This document shows, piece after piece, positions 25,441 to 35,320 of a stretch of 64,000 bases of DNA. The position numbers were made by a program, and so were the translations under genes. The stretch spans positions 3,865-67,864 of the forward strand of contig JASFMR010000003.1 of NCBI GenBank assembly GCA_050117475.1. Direction: 5' to 3'. The notes beneath the pieces are model-generated. The model was not told the DNA's origin, did not search any database, and worked only from the letters and a program-made list of their open reading frames with translations. Source of the DNA: Fodinibius sp050117475 (GTDB lineage: Bacteria > Bacteroidota > Rhodothermia > Balneolales > Balneolaceae). The number at the start of each line of letters is the position of its first letter. Within the stretch, counting starts at the first letter, position 1.

Positions 25441-27189
25441 TTATTTATATTTCCACATCTCAGTATTGGCTTTCTCTGGCGCGTGGTCTGTGATGTGTTT
25501 TGCCATCATCCTTAATAACTCCGAAGTCGTTACAGGCTGCCACCCGTGGCCTTTCATTGGGCGGCCATACTCAAATGTTCCCTCGTAATGAGGATTTTGA
25601 GTATGCTCTAGAAAATCCTGGAAACGATAGACGGCCAGGTTTAAATAAAAATTATCAGCATCTCCCACATAAACATGCAGCTTATCTTTTAACTTAGGAC
25701 CTAGTTCCGGCCAATTCTGCTCAAGGTAATATGTAAGGTCATATCCATGTTCACGAGCATAACTAACCGCCTTTTTATTAATTTCACCCGTTCGTTTATC
25801 CCATAGCGGGACCGGGTAACCGTCCTCTCCGACCGGTCCAAAGACGGCATCAAAAACATTAAACTGCTGTCCGGAACGGCAATTGGTTCCCAATACCGCT
25901 TCCATCCGGCTCATATCTTGTACCGTTCGGACCGGCTGACCGTCGTTATCACGCATCATGAAACGCAATGTCGGCTGCCACTCGGTATTGCCACCCATTG
26001 GGCTTCGGGAGGTTCCCATAGAAATTTGACCGGTATAAAATGCATTACTGTCTTCATATAAATCAATCAGCTGGAATCGGTGAAAATCCAGCGGATCGGG
26101 GTAAAGCGACCACGTACCCCCAAAAAAATCAGGATGGTAAATTTGCAGGGCCAGCGACTCCCACCCCCCCGTAGATCCCCCCGTCAACACCCGGGCATAT
26201 GGCTCTTGGATAATACGATAATGATTCTCTATATGTGGAATTAATTCCTGTATAATGGCATCACCGTAAGGACCGACATTGGCCGAGTTAACAGTATAAG
26301 AGTCGTCATAAAAAGGAGTGGGATGCTGAAATGTAACGGCTATCATCCGGGGAAAGTCCTCGCTGTTGAATGACTCCTGGAATTGAAAACCACTTTCCCT
26401 ATTGTAATTTTTTAAACGTTCACGTTGTCTTTCAGACAGATTATATTGTCTCTTTGTGAATCCAAAGGGCGCCCTCAAATTAAAATGTCCCTGTTGATAA
26501 ACGACCGGGTATCGGCTATCGGGATGGGTATCATAACCCTTCGGCAGCAATACGGTAGCCCCCAAGTACATGGGATGACCCCAAAATTTGGACAAAAGTT
26601 CACTCTTAATTTTTATGTGTTTGACCTGCTTAGTGTCGGCCGGTAGTTCGATCGGTGGAATAACGCTGTCGAGTTTTACGGAAAAGTCCTGCTCTTTAGC
26701 AGGGTCAAAATGAATCTGCTTTACTTTGCTTATTAAATTCCCGGGGGACCGATTAAAATGCTGTCCCTCCCAGTGATCCATCGGCAGCCACACGGTGTGC
26801 CCATCCGACCGGTTGAACTTTGTGTAGACATTCAGCACTGCCTGCATATAATAATCCCCTTCCGGCAGATCAGTAATTTTTTTAACAGGATAACCCAAAG
26901 CCGCAGTGTCCATTACAGCGGTATTGCCGGGCTTCAGCTGATTCACATCTTTTCCCCAGAAAGGAGCACTCAAAAAATAGGAGCCGGCTTGGAACCGGGG
27001 TTCCGGGCGTTTATTTTTGCTCAGTACCAAGATCACTCGCCCCGTAATAGGTGTTTCGTGTACTTCTTTCGAAAAGGAAATGGAAAATTTATGATTAACG
27101 TCTTTCTTTACCGGCGGCGAAAAAGACATAATCAGAAAGGCCGCAAGCAAAGTAAAAAAATAGTTGTGGATCGATCGCAATCGTTTCAT
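25441..27189 (-). CDS. secreted esterase (Fes/esterase-D-type alpha/beta hydrolase)
   Basis: 582 residues with an N-terminal signal segment (YFFTLLAAFLIMSF). About 215 residues of N-terminal beta-rich domain follow, and then an alpha/beta-hydrolase region. The nucleophile elbow GGSTGG is at Ser339 and a histidine in KGHGW near the C-terminus could complete the triad. RYPVVYQQGHF is the conserved first strand of the esterase-D (pfam00756) group. The protein is probably periplasmic or surface-exposed. The substrate is unknown. It is not in an operon. Confidence 0.82.
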   Translation of the reverse strand: MKRLRSIHNYFFTLLAAFLIMSFSPPVKKDVNHKFSISFSKEVHETPITGRVILVLSKNKRPEPRFQAGSYFLSAPFWGKDVNQLKPGNTAVMDTAALGYPVKKITDLPEGDYYMQAVLNVYTKFNRSDGHTVWLPMDHWEGQHFNRSPGNLISKVKQIHFDPAKEQDFSVKLDSVIPPIELPADTKQVKHIKIKSELLSKFWGHPMYLGATVLLPKGYDTHPDSRYPVVYQQGHFNLRAPFGFTKRQYNLSERQRERLKNYNRESGFQFQESFNSEDFPRMIAVTFQHPTPFYDDSYTVNSANVGPYGDAIIQELIPHIENHYRIIQEPYARVLTGGSTGGWESLALQIYHPDFFGGTWSLYPDPLDFHRFQLIDLYEDSNAFYTGQISMGTSRSPMGGNTEWQPTLRFMMRDNDGQPVRTVQDMSRMEAVLGTNCRSGQQFNVFDAVFGPVGEDGYPVPLWDKRTGEINKKAVSYAREHGYDLTYYLEQNWPELGPKLKDKLHVYVGDADNFYLNLAVYRFQDFLEHTQNPHYEGTFEYGRPMKGHGWQPVTTSELLRMMAKHITDHAPEKANTEMWKYK

Positions 27190-27344
27190 GATATAAACAT
27201 CCCCATTTTATTTATGATAAGTCAGCTCCGTAAAAAAAGAATGTAGCTAAGAAGCCGAGTCTTCCCAAAAGTTATTAATCATAAATATGAGAGACGGGTA
27301 CAGAGTAAGGTACTAAACTCCCAACGATCAAATTCAATTCAAAG

Positions 27345-28961
27345 CTAATTCTGCTTGAACTTAAAGAGGTTTTCTGCCCCTACCTTCTCTTCTGCCTGAT
27401 TCAAGGCATAACCGCTGTCGAATAGCACGATGGGATTCCCTTCCATATCCTTGGTTACATGTGTGGAATAGCTTTTGTCCAGTTTCTCTATCACATCTTC
27501 ATTATCTCCCAGCCAACGAGCAGCGTGATAGGAAACCGATTGCATATTGAGCTCGGTATTATATTCAGTGAGCATGCGGTGTTTAACCACTTCAAACTGC
27601 AATGCCCCGACGGTTCCGAGCAATAACTCATTACCAACACCGTGAGGCACTTCAAAGACATGTACCACTCCTTCTTCCGCCAGCTGCTTAAGCCCCTCTC
27701 GAAGCTGTTTTCGCTGGAAGGGGTCTTTAGTGGATACCTTCATAAAGTGTTCCGGCGTAAAGAGTGGAATCACATTAAATTTCACCGGATCATCACTGTA
27801 TATCGTGGTTCCAATGCGGAATGAACCGGGATTAAAAAGCGATACGATATCCCCGGGGTAAGCTTCTTCCAGGATATGGCGTTCATCTCCCATCAGGGTG
27901 TGGGGAGTAGACATTTTCACTTTCTTCCCGGTATTGCTTTCGGTAACCTCCAACCCTCGTTCAAACTTTCCGGAGGTAATACGAATAAATGCGGCACAGT
28001 CCCGATGGTCGGGATTCATATTCGCCTGCATTTTGAACACAAAGCCCGAGAACCCTTTATCAATTTCTCGCTTGATTTCATTTTCATCCTCATAGAGCTG
28101 TGGAGGGTTGGCCAACTCGGCAAAATAATCCAGAAAAACATCCAAGCCGAAATTGTTCAACGCAGAGCCAAAAAAGACCGGTGTACATTTCCCATTGAGA
28201 TAGGTCTTACGGTCCATCATTTCAAACATATCCTCGGTAAGCATGACTTCCTCACGGAATTTCTCTTTCTCATGACCTGACAAAACTGCTTTTTCCAGCC
28301 CTTCTTCAAGATCATAAATTTCCGTTTTTGCCTTTTTGGCCCCGTGTTCCTCCTTGCGCTGCAGGTGAAGCTTTTTGCCTATTAAATCATAGATGCCCTG
28401 AAAATCCTTTCCGTACCCCAGTGGCCAGGAAGCCGGTATAGGTTCAATACCCAGCTTGTTTTCAATATTACTGATTACCTCTAGCGGCTCCAAACCCGGA
28501 CGGTCGCACTTGTTTACAAATGTAATAATCGGGATTTCCCGCATTTTACAAACCTCAAACAGCTTCTCGGTCTGCTCCTCAACCCCTTTTGCTACGTCAA
28601 TAACCATCAACGCGGTATCAGCCGCAACAAGGGTTCTGAGCGTATCTTCAGAAAAATCTTTGTGCCCAGGCGTATCGAGCAGGTTAAATTTTATATCGTC
28701 TTTCTCAAACCGAAGAACCGAAGACGTTACTGAAATACCCCGTTCTTTTTCTATCGCCATCCAATCGGATGCCGCATAGCGATTGGCTTTACGCTGGCGA
28801 ATAGAACCTGCTTCGTGAATAGCGCCTCCATACAACAGCAATTTTTCTGTCAGTGTGGTTTTACCTGCGTCAGGGTGTGAGATAATTGCAAAAGTCCGCC
28901 GCCTGCGCGCCTCTTCCACAATTCGATTTTGGGGTTTTGTTGCAGTATCCGTCTGGGACAT
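27345..28961 (-). CDS. prfC: peptide chain release factor 3
   Basis: A 538-residue translational GTPase that recycles RF1/RF2 from the ribosome. The P-loop HPDAGKTT is at 29-36, with DTPGHKDF and NKCDRPG (G3, G4) following in order. The family-specific segment FVFKMQANMNPDHRDC and the C-terminal LQFEVVKHRM are present. The length is close to the usual 526-540. It is monocistronic and divergent from the first permease gene. Confidence 0.96.
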   Translation of the reverse strand: MSQTDTATKPQNRIVEEARRRRTFAIISHPDAGKTTLTEKLLLYGGAIHEAGSIRQRKANRYAASDWMAIEKERGISVTSSVLRFEKDDIKFNLLDTPGHKDFSEDTLRTLVAADTALMVIDVAKGVEEQTEKLFEVCKMREIPIITFVNKCDRPGLEPLEVISNIENKLGIEPIPASWPLGYGKDFQGIYDLIGKKLHLQRKEEHGAKKAKTEIYDLEEGLEKAVLSGHEKEKFREEVMLTEDMFEMMDRKTYLNGKCTPVFFGSALNNFGLDVFLDYFAELANPPQLYEDENEIKREIDKGFSGFVFKMQANMNPDHRDCAAFIRITSGKFERGLEVTESNTGKKVKMSTPHTLMGDERHILEEAYPGDIVSLFNPGSFRIGTTIYSDDPVKFNVIPLFTPEHFMKVSTKDPFQRKQLREGLKQLAEEGVVHVFEVPHGVGNELLLGTVGALQFEVVKHRMLTEYNTELNMQSVSYHAARWLGDNEDVIEKLDKSYSTHVTKDMEGNPIVLFDSGYALNQAEEKVGAENLFKFKQN

Positions 28962-29185
28962 GTGATAAAAAGTTACGGTGTTCAGAAAAAGCCTGTTAAG
29001 ATAACGATTTAACCTGGGATAATCATTTCAAATCCAATAATGAAATTGGAAATTTTATCCAGTTTATCCATCTGTAGAGGACAAAAATATTAATAATTCC
29101 AAAATATGACTGGCTCTCTATGTGAAACTACAGCTACTTTGTCTCGTAAAGAGTTTCATACAAATAAATTAGATTATCGGCACAT

Positions 29186-31588
29186 ATGCTGAAAAACTAT
29201 CTGAAAATCGCACTCCGTAATATTAAGAATAAAAAATTCTATTCCTTTTTAAACTTACTGGGCCTATCAATCGGTATTACTGCAGCGATTTTCATCGTTC
29301 TTTATGTTCAAGACGAACTGAGTTATGATACGTTCCAGCCCGATGCGCAATATAAATATGTATTGGGGCTCAACGGCAAGGTTGGTAATCAAGAGGTATC
29401 TGGTATTTTTACCCCACCCATCCTGGCACAGACCTTGGTAAATGAAGTACCGGGAATTATTCGTGCCACCCGGACCAACAGTATCGGCGAAATGGTCTTC
29501 AGGCACAAAGACCAGGCCTTTACAGAATCGAGAGTTTTTTGGGCCGACTCCAATTTCTACAACTTTTTCGGTTATAAGCTATTGCGGGGGGATCCAACAA
29601 CCGTGCTCAAGGGGCCTCATAAGGCAGTCATAACTCAGTCTATAGCAAAAAAATATTTTGGGAACGAAAACCCCATTGGAAAAACCCTAATCGTGGGCAA
29701 TAACAAGACCAGCTACGAGGTAACCGGAGTCAACGCCGATACCCCGCACAATACCCATTTCAGGTTTGATATATTGCTCTCTTTCAGCTCAAGTGATTTT
29801 AGCCGCTCTACCGAATGGCTTTCCAATTCGCTCAATACGTATATCGAGTTGGCCCCCGGAGCCGACCTTTCACAGGTAGAAAGCAAGTTTGATGATCTGC
29901 TTCATAAATACGTCGGCCCCGCGTTGGAAAAATATGTCGGTATGACCCTGGATCAGCTTCGCCAAAAAGGAGGCAAGTACGGCTATTTTGCCATCCCGAT
30001 CCTTGACCTGCACCTGCATGCCCCGAATGTACAGACCAGTTTTGAGCCTCCGAGCGATATCACCTATATCTACATTTTTTCGGCCATTGGGATTTTTCTG
30101 ATTCTCATTGCCTGCGTTAATTTCATGAATCTTTTTACCGCGAGTGCGTCAGGCCGTGCTAAAGAGGTCGGATTACGAAAAACACTGGGCTCCGACCGCA
30201 AGAGCATGGTGATCCAGTTTTTGGTTGAAGCAATGCTTTACGCCCTGTTGGCAACACTGCTTTCGCTCATTTTTGTCTACCTGCTGATTCCCTGGTTTAA
30301 CCAGATCTCTGGCAAGAGTCTGGGCCTGGGAATTTTGACAGAGCCCTGGTTCCTTGCCACTTTATTTGGCCTGGTCCTCTTAATTGGTCTGACAGCAGGA
30401 AGTTACCCGGCTTTTTACCTGACTTCATTTAAGCCGGTAGAAGTGCTAAAAGGTACTGCCAGCAAAGGTACCCGTAGCGGAGGATTGCGAAAAACGCTTG
30501 TAATCGGTCAATTCTTTATTTCTATCGGGCTTATCGCCTGTACATTGCTGGTCAACCAGCAACTTCATTTTATGCAGAATAAAAAACTGGGTATCGATAA
30601 GAAACATTCTATTGTGTTGACCAATACCGACCGGCTCGACAATAACAGGAAGGCTTTTAAAAACGATCTTATGTCGGACAGCCGGGTCGTCGCCGCGAGC
30701 TACAGCAATTTTACTATTCCAGGCACCAATAACATAACCGTTTTTAAGCGTAAAGATCGCGATCAGGATTACCTGATGGCGCTCTATTCCGCTGATTATG
30801 AACATAAGGATGCGCTCGGATTTCAAATGACTGCCGGCCGTTTTTTCAACCGCGATTTTCCCACTGATACGGCCGCGATTGTCATCAACCAGGCAGCAGT
30901 AACAGAGATGGGATTAAAAGATCCGGTTGGTGACAAGATTATATATCCAGGAAATCAAAGGACGTACAAAATTGTGGGCATAATGAAGGATTTCAATTTC
31001 CAATCGCTTCGCAATAAAATTATGCCCCTGGCAATTATGCTAACCAAAGAATCTAACGAGATGATTGTCCGCTTTAAGAACGGGGATCCCCACAATGACA
31101 TAGCTTTCCTAAAAAAAACCTGGAAAAAATATTCAGCCGGCGATCCTATTGATTATTCTTTCCTGGAGGATAGTTTCGATCAGCTTTTCAGGCAGGAACA
31201 ACGTCTGGGTAGCGTTTTTACTGCCTTTACGATTATTGCCATTATAATCGCCTGTTTAGGTTTGCTGGGTCTTTCAGCCTATATGGCCGAGCGAAGAACA
31301 CAGGAAATAGGCATTCGAAAAGTATTGGGGGCCTCCGTCCCATCCGTCCTCCAGTTGCTCTCCACCGAATTTTTGAAGCTGGTTGGTATTGCCTTTGTTC
31401 TATCTGTACCTATTGCCTGGGTCATCATGCAATACTGGTTGCAAAATTTTGCCTATCGCATAAATATCACACCCTATGTTTTTCTTATGACCGGTGGCAT
31501 AACACTGGTAGTAGTACTATTTACGATAAGCTGGCAAACAATAAAGGCCGCCCAAATGAATCCTGTGGAAAGTATACGAACGGAGTAG
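29186..31588 (+). CDS. MacB/FtsX-type ABC permease, no linked ATPase
   Basis: An 800-residue inner-membrane protein made of two MacB-like halves. Membrane helices are at about 21-41, 288-312, 341-368, 388-410, 436-455, 675-700, 730-750 and 765-785. Two large extracytoplasmic domains lie between. Both FtsX cores carry the coupling-helix signature (GRAKEVGLRKTLGS and RRTQEIGIRKVLGA). No Walker A/B protein is encoded nearby, so it must use an ATPase from elsewhere or work without one. It starts with the standard LKNYLKIALRNIKNKK amphipathic segment and has no extra N-terminal domain or PadR gene. A hairpin follows the stop codon. Confidence 0.92.
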   Translation: MLKNYLKIALRNIKNKKFYSFLNLLGLSIGITAAIFIVLYVQDELSYDTFQPDAQYKYVLGLNGKVGNQEVSGIFTPPILAQTLVNEVPGIIRATRTNSIGEMVFRHKDQAFTESRVFWADSNFYNFFGYKLLRGDPTTVLKGPHKAVITQSIAKKYFGNENPIGKTLIVGNNKTSYEVTGVNADTPHNTHFRFDILLSFSSSDFSRSTEWLSNSLNTYIELAPGADLSQVESKFDDLLHKYVGPALEKYVGMTLDQLRQKGGKYGYFAIPILDLHLHAPNVQTSFEPPSDITYIYIFSAIGIFLILIACVNFMNLFTASASGRAKEVGLRKTLGSDRKSMVIQFLVEAMLYALLATLLSLIFVYLLIPWFNQISGKSLGLGILTEPWFLATLFGLVLLIGLTAGSYPAFYLTSFKPVEVLKGTASKGTRSGGLRKTLVIGQFFISIGLIACTLLVNQQLHFMQNKKLGIDKKHSIVLTNTDRLDNNRKAFKNDLMSDSRVVAASYSNFTIPGTNNITVFKRKDRDQDYLMALYSADYEHKDALGFQMTAGRFFNRDFPTDTAAIVINQAAVTEMGLKDPVGDKIIYPGNQRTYKIVGIMKDFNFQSLRNKIMPLAIMLTKESNEMIVRFKNGDPHNDIAFLKKTWKKYSAGDPIDYSFLEDSFDQLFRQEQRLGSVFTAFTIIAIIIACLGLLGLSAYMAERRTQEIGIRKVLGASVPSVLQLLSTEFLKLVGIAFVLSVPIAWVIMQYWLQNFAYRINITPYVFLMTGGITLVVVLFTISWQTIKAAQMNPVESIRTE

Positions 31589-31633
31589 GTTTCCCTAATT
31601 TTACTTGGCCAAACAGTATCATTGTTTTGTGAT

Positions 31634-31676
31634 ACCAACCATTTTTGGGCTTTTCCTTATAAAAGCCTGGGTTGGC
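31634..31676 (+). terminator. hairpin after first permease
   Basis: Two nested stems, CCAACC with GGTTGG outside and GGCTTTT with AAAAGCC inside, about 45 bases after the permease stop. It lacks a clear T run, so it is a possible rather than proven terminator. Confidence 0.5.
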
Positions 31677-31749
31677 ACAAGGAAAAAATGATTTCCGGGA
31701 AAGTTACTATTACAATGGTAAACATACCTGGTAACCAGAAGTCAAACCT

Positions 31750-32092
31750 ATGAAACCTTTTTATAGTCTATTTCCTCTTGTCTTGTGTAGTAACATTTCA
31801 AACAAAAGGCACAGTAGAGTCCCGTTATTGCGGATGGTGCAAAGCTTACTTTGGTTTCCGGTCAGTTCTCATTTACCGAAGGCCCGGCTGTGGATAAAGA
31901 CGGGAATATAGTACGAGTGGCGCGTGTACTATCTTACTCCCGATAAACAGGATGTTTCAAATTGAACACATCCCCGTTGATGAAGACTGGACGGCAAAGA
32001 TCACTTTCGGGGGTCCCAATCAACAAACACTTTTTGTTACTGCCAGCAAATCACTCTCCAAAATAGATATGAAAGTGCACGGCGTTAGGTAA
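31750..32092 (+). pseudogene. SMP-30/gluconolactonase remnant
   Basis: Two short stretches in different frames match the ends of SMP-30/gluconolactonase beta-propellers. The first (about 31838-31918) reads LTLVSGQFSFTEGPAVDKDGN, the typical entry strand. The second (about 31975-32092) reads DWTAKITFGGPNQQTLFVT followed by ASKSLSKIDM, the typical C-terminal strand, and ends in TAA. A full gene would need about 900 bases, so most of the middle is deleted and frames are broken. An ATG at 31750 with a hydrophobic start could be the old signal peptide. Clearly non-functional. Confidence 0.75.
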
Positions 32093-32099
32093 TACTTTT

Positions 32100-33221
32100 T
32101 TACTTCAATTGCAGTGAAAAGGCGGTAAATAAAGTTTTCTGATTCGATGAAAAATTATTGTCTGAAACCATCAGGAGTAGCCTCCCTCCATCTTTTAACC
32201 GGGGACCAAAGACAAGGCCTTCAAAATTATCAACCAAAATTCCGAAATCATCCATGTTCGCAATCAGTTGTTTTTTAACTGCCTGAACAGGCTGGTCATA
32301 ATCTTTCAGGTTTGCAAGTCCTTTTATATCTGTTGCTCCATGCGTAGAAATATAATACAGCGATATCCTATTCCCCTGTCCCTGTACATAATTACGCTCC
32401 AAAGAGAAGAGATGGCCCTTATTACCCAGCGTCAGCACATCCGATAGGCCGTTTACAGCAAAACCACCGTTGGCTTTTGATGCATAGAAAACGGGAGCCA
32501 CTTTATATTCATACTGATGGATTATGCTTTCAGATCCAATATCATACACGATCATGCGGGATGGGCTGCTGTGTATACTATCAGCGGCGGTTCCATCCTG
32601 AAAAAGTGCATTTTCTGTTGCTGCATAAAGTTTGTCTCCGTTGGGGCTAATAGTAAGTCCTTCAAAAGCCAGGTTTTCTCGGATCCCGAATCCTTTTCGA
32701 TCCTCTTTATTGTCGGCCCAAAAAGCATTCGGAATCGGGAAGGCTTTAACAAAGGTCCCAGTTTTAGTAAAGGCATCAATAAATGGGGCTATGTTCTTGC
32801 CTGGATCACCTTCCGAAGAAACATAGATCAAACTGTTCGGACCCACCGCTATTCCTTCCGGGTCGATGGTACCTTTTTCATATTTTCGTCCATCTTCTGC
32901 TTTCAAAACGTGCACTGATTTCCATCGAATCCCTCCTTTAGTTAACTCGCCTTGCTCATTTAGTACCAGTTTAAAGGAGTAGAAGCGCGCCGCAGCCAGT
33001 TCACCGCGATCATCACTAATCACATAATAAGTCTGTGTTCCAGGACTATAGCCCAGCCCCGATAATCCACCGATGGGTGTACCCTGAAATGACTCGTTGT
33101 AAGGTATTTCCACCTGTCCCAAAAGTTGCAGCTTAACCGGTGATTGTTTCTGTTTGGTTGAGGAGCAACCAAACATCAGAAGGTGGGCTAAAAAAACTGA
33201 CAGAAATGTGATTTTTTTCAT
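32100..33221 (-). CDS. phytase-like/esterase-like beta-propeller lipoprotein
   Basis: 373 residues. A lipoprotein signal (HLLMFGC, Cys19) is followed by the phytase-like domain (pfam13449). Its conserved blocks GGLSGLGYSP, YYVISDDRGE, DPEGIAVGPNSLIYVSSEG and NLAFEGLTISPNGDKLY are in order. Members are secreted or outer-membrane-attached proteins annotated as esterase-like phytases, and biochemical evidence is thin. It lies tail to tail with the gluconolactonase remnant and is not in an operon. Confidence 0.87.
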   Translation of the reverse strand: MKKITFLSVFLAHLLMFGCSSTKQKQSPVKLQLLGQVEIPYNESFQGTPIGGLSGLGYSPGTQTYYVISDDRGELAAARFYSFKLVLNEQGELTKGGIRWKSVHVLKAEDGRKYEKGTIDPEGIAVGPNSLIYVSSEGDPGKNIAPFIDAFTKTGTFVKAFPIPNAFWADNKEDRKGFGIRENLAFEGLTISPNGDKLYAATENALFQDGTAADSIHSSPSRMIVYDIGSESIIHQYEYKVAPVFYASKANGGFAVNGLSDVLTLGNKGHLFSLERNYVQGQGNRISLYYISTHGATDIKGLANLKDYDQPVQAVKKQLIANMDDFGILVDNFEGLVFGPRLKDGGRLLLMVSDNNFSSNQKTLFTAFSLQLK

Positions 33222-33322
33222 CTATTTGGAATACAATGTAGATTAACTTTTAAAATTCTGCAGGATGATATTTACAAATCAGCAGTTTTAAAAATATCAA
33301 AAAACTAAAACTACTGTTTATC

Positions 33323-33596
33323 ATGAAAGATATAGCCACCTGTCTTACTTCTACTTTTTTTGTATCGGTATATTCAATGACATTCCCAAAAAGTACCAAA
33401 ATTTTACAAGAGGTATAAGTCGTTCAAACCAAATAAAGCAATAGCTTTGGCAGAAGATCCAAGTGGCGCATATGGATATGGATTTTCTTCACTTTAAGGG
33501 GCGAAACACAAGGCGATGGTTCAGTGTCAACTCAAAAAAATGAAGCGTAAAGTACGATCAGAATGCAAAATATATTTCATTAATGATAAGCAGTAG
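33323..33596 (+). pseudogene. small exported protein remnant, DUF4189-like
   Basis: An ATG at 33323 opens a signal-like peptide (MKDIATCLTSTFFVSV). After one frameshift at about 33385-33415, the reading continues as KPNKAIALAEDPSGAYGYGF and hits a TAA. The same frame then resumes as AMVQCQLKKMKRKVRSEC and ends at 33594-33596. The order, an AIA...D..GAYGY block followed by a basic helix with spaced cysteines, resembles DUF4189 domains. Both a frameshift and an in-frame stop are needed, so the gene is dead if the match is right. The rest of the 389-bp gap holds nothing recognised. Confidence 0.42.
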
Positions 33597-33610
33597 TTAA
33601 ATGATCATTT

Positions 33611-34477
33611 TTAAAATAAATCCATCTGCTTATTTTGCCTTTCCTTAGGCCATGCTGGCATGGGATCCATGTTGATCAATTCGGAAAGCAGTTTGTGAAA
33701 TTTCCGGGCAATAGCGGGTTGACTCACCTTATCCGGCGAATGGGGAAAAAAATAAGGATGGAGCCCTTCTTTTATCCAGTCGGCAACAACTATGGCCCAT
33801 TCTTTTAAATAAGGTTCATTTGCCACCGGGTCATTAGATCCCACAAATCGAACTACGGGACGAGATGAGGTATTATCAAAGCGAACGGGGACTTTCGGCT
33901 TCTTCTTTTTAGCCTCTAACACCGACGGCTCGCTGGATTTCATAGAATGAAGTTTCCGGGTATCAAAAATCACCTTGTCAATTTTATAGGTTTTCAACAG
34001 CCGGTTGAGGCGATGCTCCTGTCGCCCGTGATCAAAGAAAGCCGGGTGGCGCACTTCTATGGCATAACTGTATGAACCCGGCAATAGATTTACCAATGTT
34101 TCCAGCCGTTCAAACTCGGCCGGTGAAAATTTTGGAGGTAATTGTATAAAAAAAGGTCCCAAACGATCTGCTATGGGATCAAATGACTCAAGAAAATTAT
34201 TAACTTCGTTTTCTACTCCATTGAGCATTTTATAATGAGTAATAGACCGATGAAATTTAAAACAGAATTTAAACCCTTTTGGGGTAGCAGCTGCCCACTC
34301 TTTGACCCTTTGCTTACCGGGAATGCTGTAAAAAGAGGTATTTCCCTCAACCGTGTTAAAAACGGAAGCGTACTGTGATAAAAAGTCCCCGGGTTTGGCT
34401 TCATCAGTAAAGAAATTCCCCACCCACTCTTTGAGGCTCCACACGGTACAGCCGATATGATATTTAGTAATAGCCAT
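33611..34477 (-). CDS. DUF72 family protein
   Basis: 288 residues, TIM-barrel-like DUF72 (YecE family). The signature blocks are present: YHIGCTVWSLKEWVGNFF, VFNTVEGNTSFYSIP, WAAATPKGFKFCFKFHRSITH and GPFFIQLPPKFSP. The central region with VRFVGSNDP is also typical. The family is widespread and its activity is not well established. It is monocistronic here, 86 bp downstream of the hydroxylase gene on the same strand. Confidence 0.9.
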   Translation of the reverse strand: MAITKYHIGCTVWSLKEWVGNFFTDEAKPGDFLSQYASVFNTVEGNTSFYSIPGKQRVKEWAAATPKGFKFCFKFHRSITHYKMLNGVENEVNNFLESFDPIADRLGPFFIQLPPKFSPAEFERLETLVNLLPGSYSYAIEVRHPAFFDHGRQEHRLNRLLKTYKIDKVIFDTRKLHSMKSSEPSVLEAKKKKPKVPVRFDNTSSRPVVRFVGSNDPVANEPYLKEWAIVVADWIKEGLHPYFFPHSPDKVSQPAIARKFHKLLSELINMDPMPAWPKERQNKQMDLF

Positions 34478-34563
34478 TGGGCTATGAAATACTTTTAGTT
34501 ACCGGAAATATATTCCAAAAATACCTAAAAGTAACATTTCCATGCCAATGGCCGTTCTTTCTG

Positions 34564-35184
34564 TCAACCTTTGGGTGGCATTGTTCCAAAAACGTGATCC
34601 CAAAGGGTTGTTGAAACGCCAAACGCTTTTTCCGGATATTTATAGTGATGCAGAGCGTGATGGCGGTATTGAGACTGTAAAAAGGAAGGGACATTGGGCT
34701 TATGCACTCGAATGTGTACATAAGTATAACATAGATACCCCGTCATAAAACCCGGCATAAAGACATAGACTAAGTTACCTAACAGGATCAAATATCCCAG
34801 ATAAAGCACTGCCGCAATCAATAGCCCGGGTATCGGCGGCATAATCAAACGTTCGCGGTCCCGCGGATATTCGTGGTGGATACCATGAATGGTGAATGCA
34901 ATTTTTTTGGCCAGTTCCGAATTGGGGAAATATTCATCCAAATGATTTATATACCGGTGAAAGAAATACTCGAAAAAAGTCCAAAAAAACATAGCTCCCA
35001 CGAATAAAGCTACGCCGGCAGGCAGCGTTTCAACAACGCCATTTACATAGCCATAATAGAGTAGGCCCACTAAAATGGCAATGTACAACGTGGCGGATAC
35101 CGGAGCCGGCGCTTTCGTCATATACTCCAGAAAAGAATTATTAAAGATTCTCCCCTGTCCTTTATTCTTGATCTTTTTTTTCAT
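34564..35184 (-). CDS. fatty acid hydroxylase / sterol-desaturase family protein
   Basis: A 206-residue membrane di-iron enzyme. The histidine boxes are HRYINH (77-82), HGIHH (100-104) and a later HHALHH near the C-terminus, with the RVHKPNVP region between. Four hydrophobic segments frame them. The short length fits bacterial fatty-acid 2-hydroxylases or carotenoid hydroxylase-like members. The substrate cannot be told from sequence. A very basic N-terminus (MKKKIKNKGQGR) precedes the first helix. It is divergent from the first PadR gene. Confidence 0.87.
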   Translation of the reverse strand: MKKKIKNKGQGRIFNNSFLEYMTKAPAPVSATLYIAILVGLLYYGYVNGVVETLPAGVALFVGAMFFWTFFEYFFHRYINHLDEYFPNSELAKKIAFTIHGIHHEYPRDRERLIMPPIPGLLIAAVLYLGYLILLGNLVYVFMPGFMTGYLCYTYVHIRVHKPNVPSFLQSQYRHHALHHYKYPEKAFGVSTTLWDHVFGTMPPKG

Positions 35185-35286
35185 AACTCTCTATGTTTCA
35201 TTTTGTTAATCGCCTATTAAAAATAATTTTAACATAATTTTTTAAAAATGAAAAGATAAGGGTGTAACATCTCGATTTTTTTTACG

Positions 35287-35313
35287 TATTTGTTTTAAAA
35301 TTTAGAACAAATA
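35287..35313. promoter_or_regulatory. palindrome before PadR gene 1, candidate operator
   Basis: Arms TATTTGTT and AACAAATA, 11 bases apart, ending 7 bp before the PadR ATG. The core TATTT-N17-AAATA is repeated with identical spacing before the paralogous PadR gene at 38367. PadR proteins usually repress their own operons through such palindromes. Confidence 0.6.
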
Positions 35314-35320
35314 ATGAATC

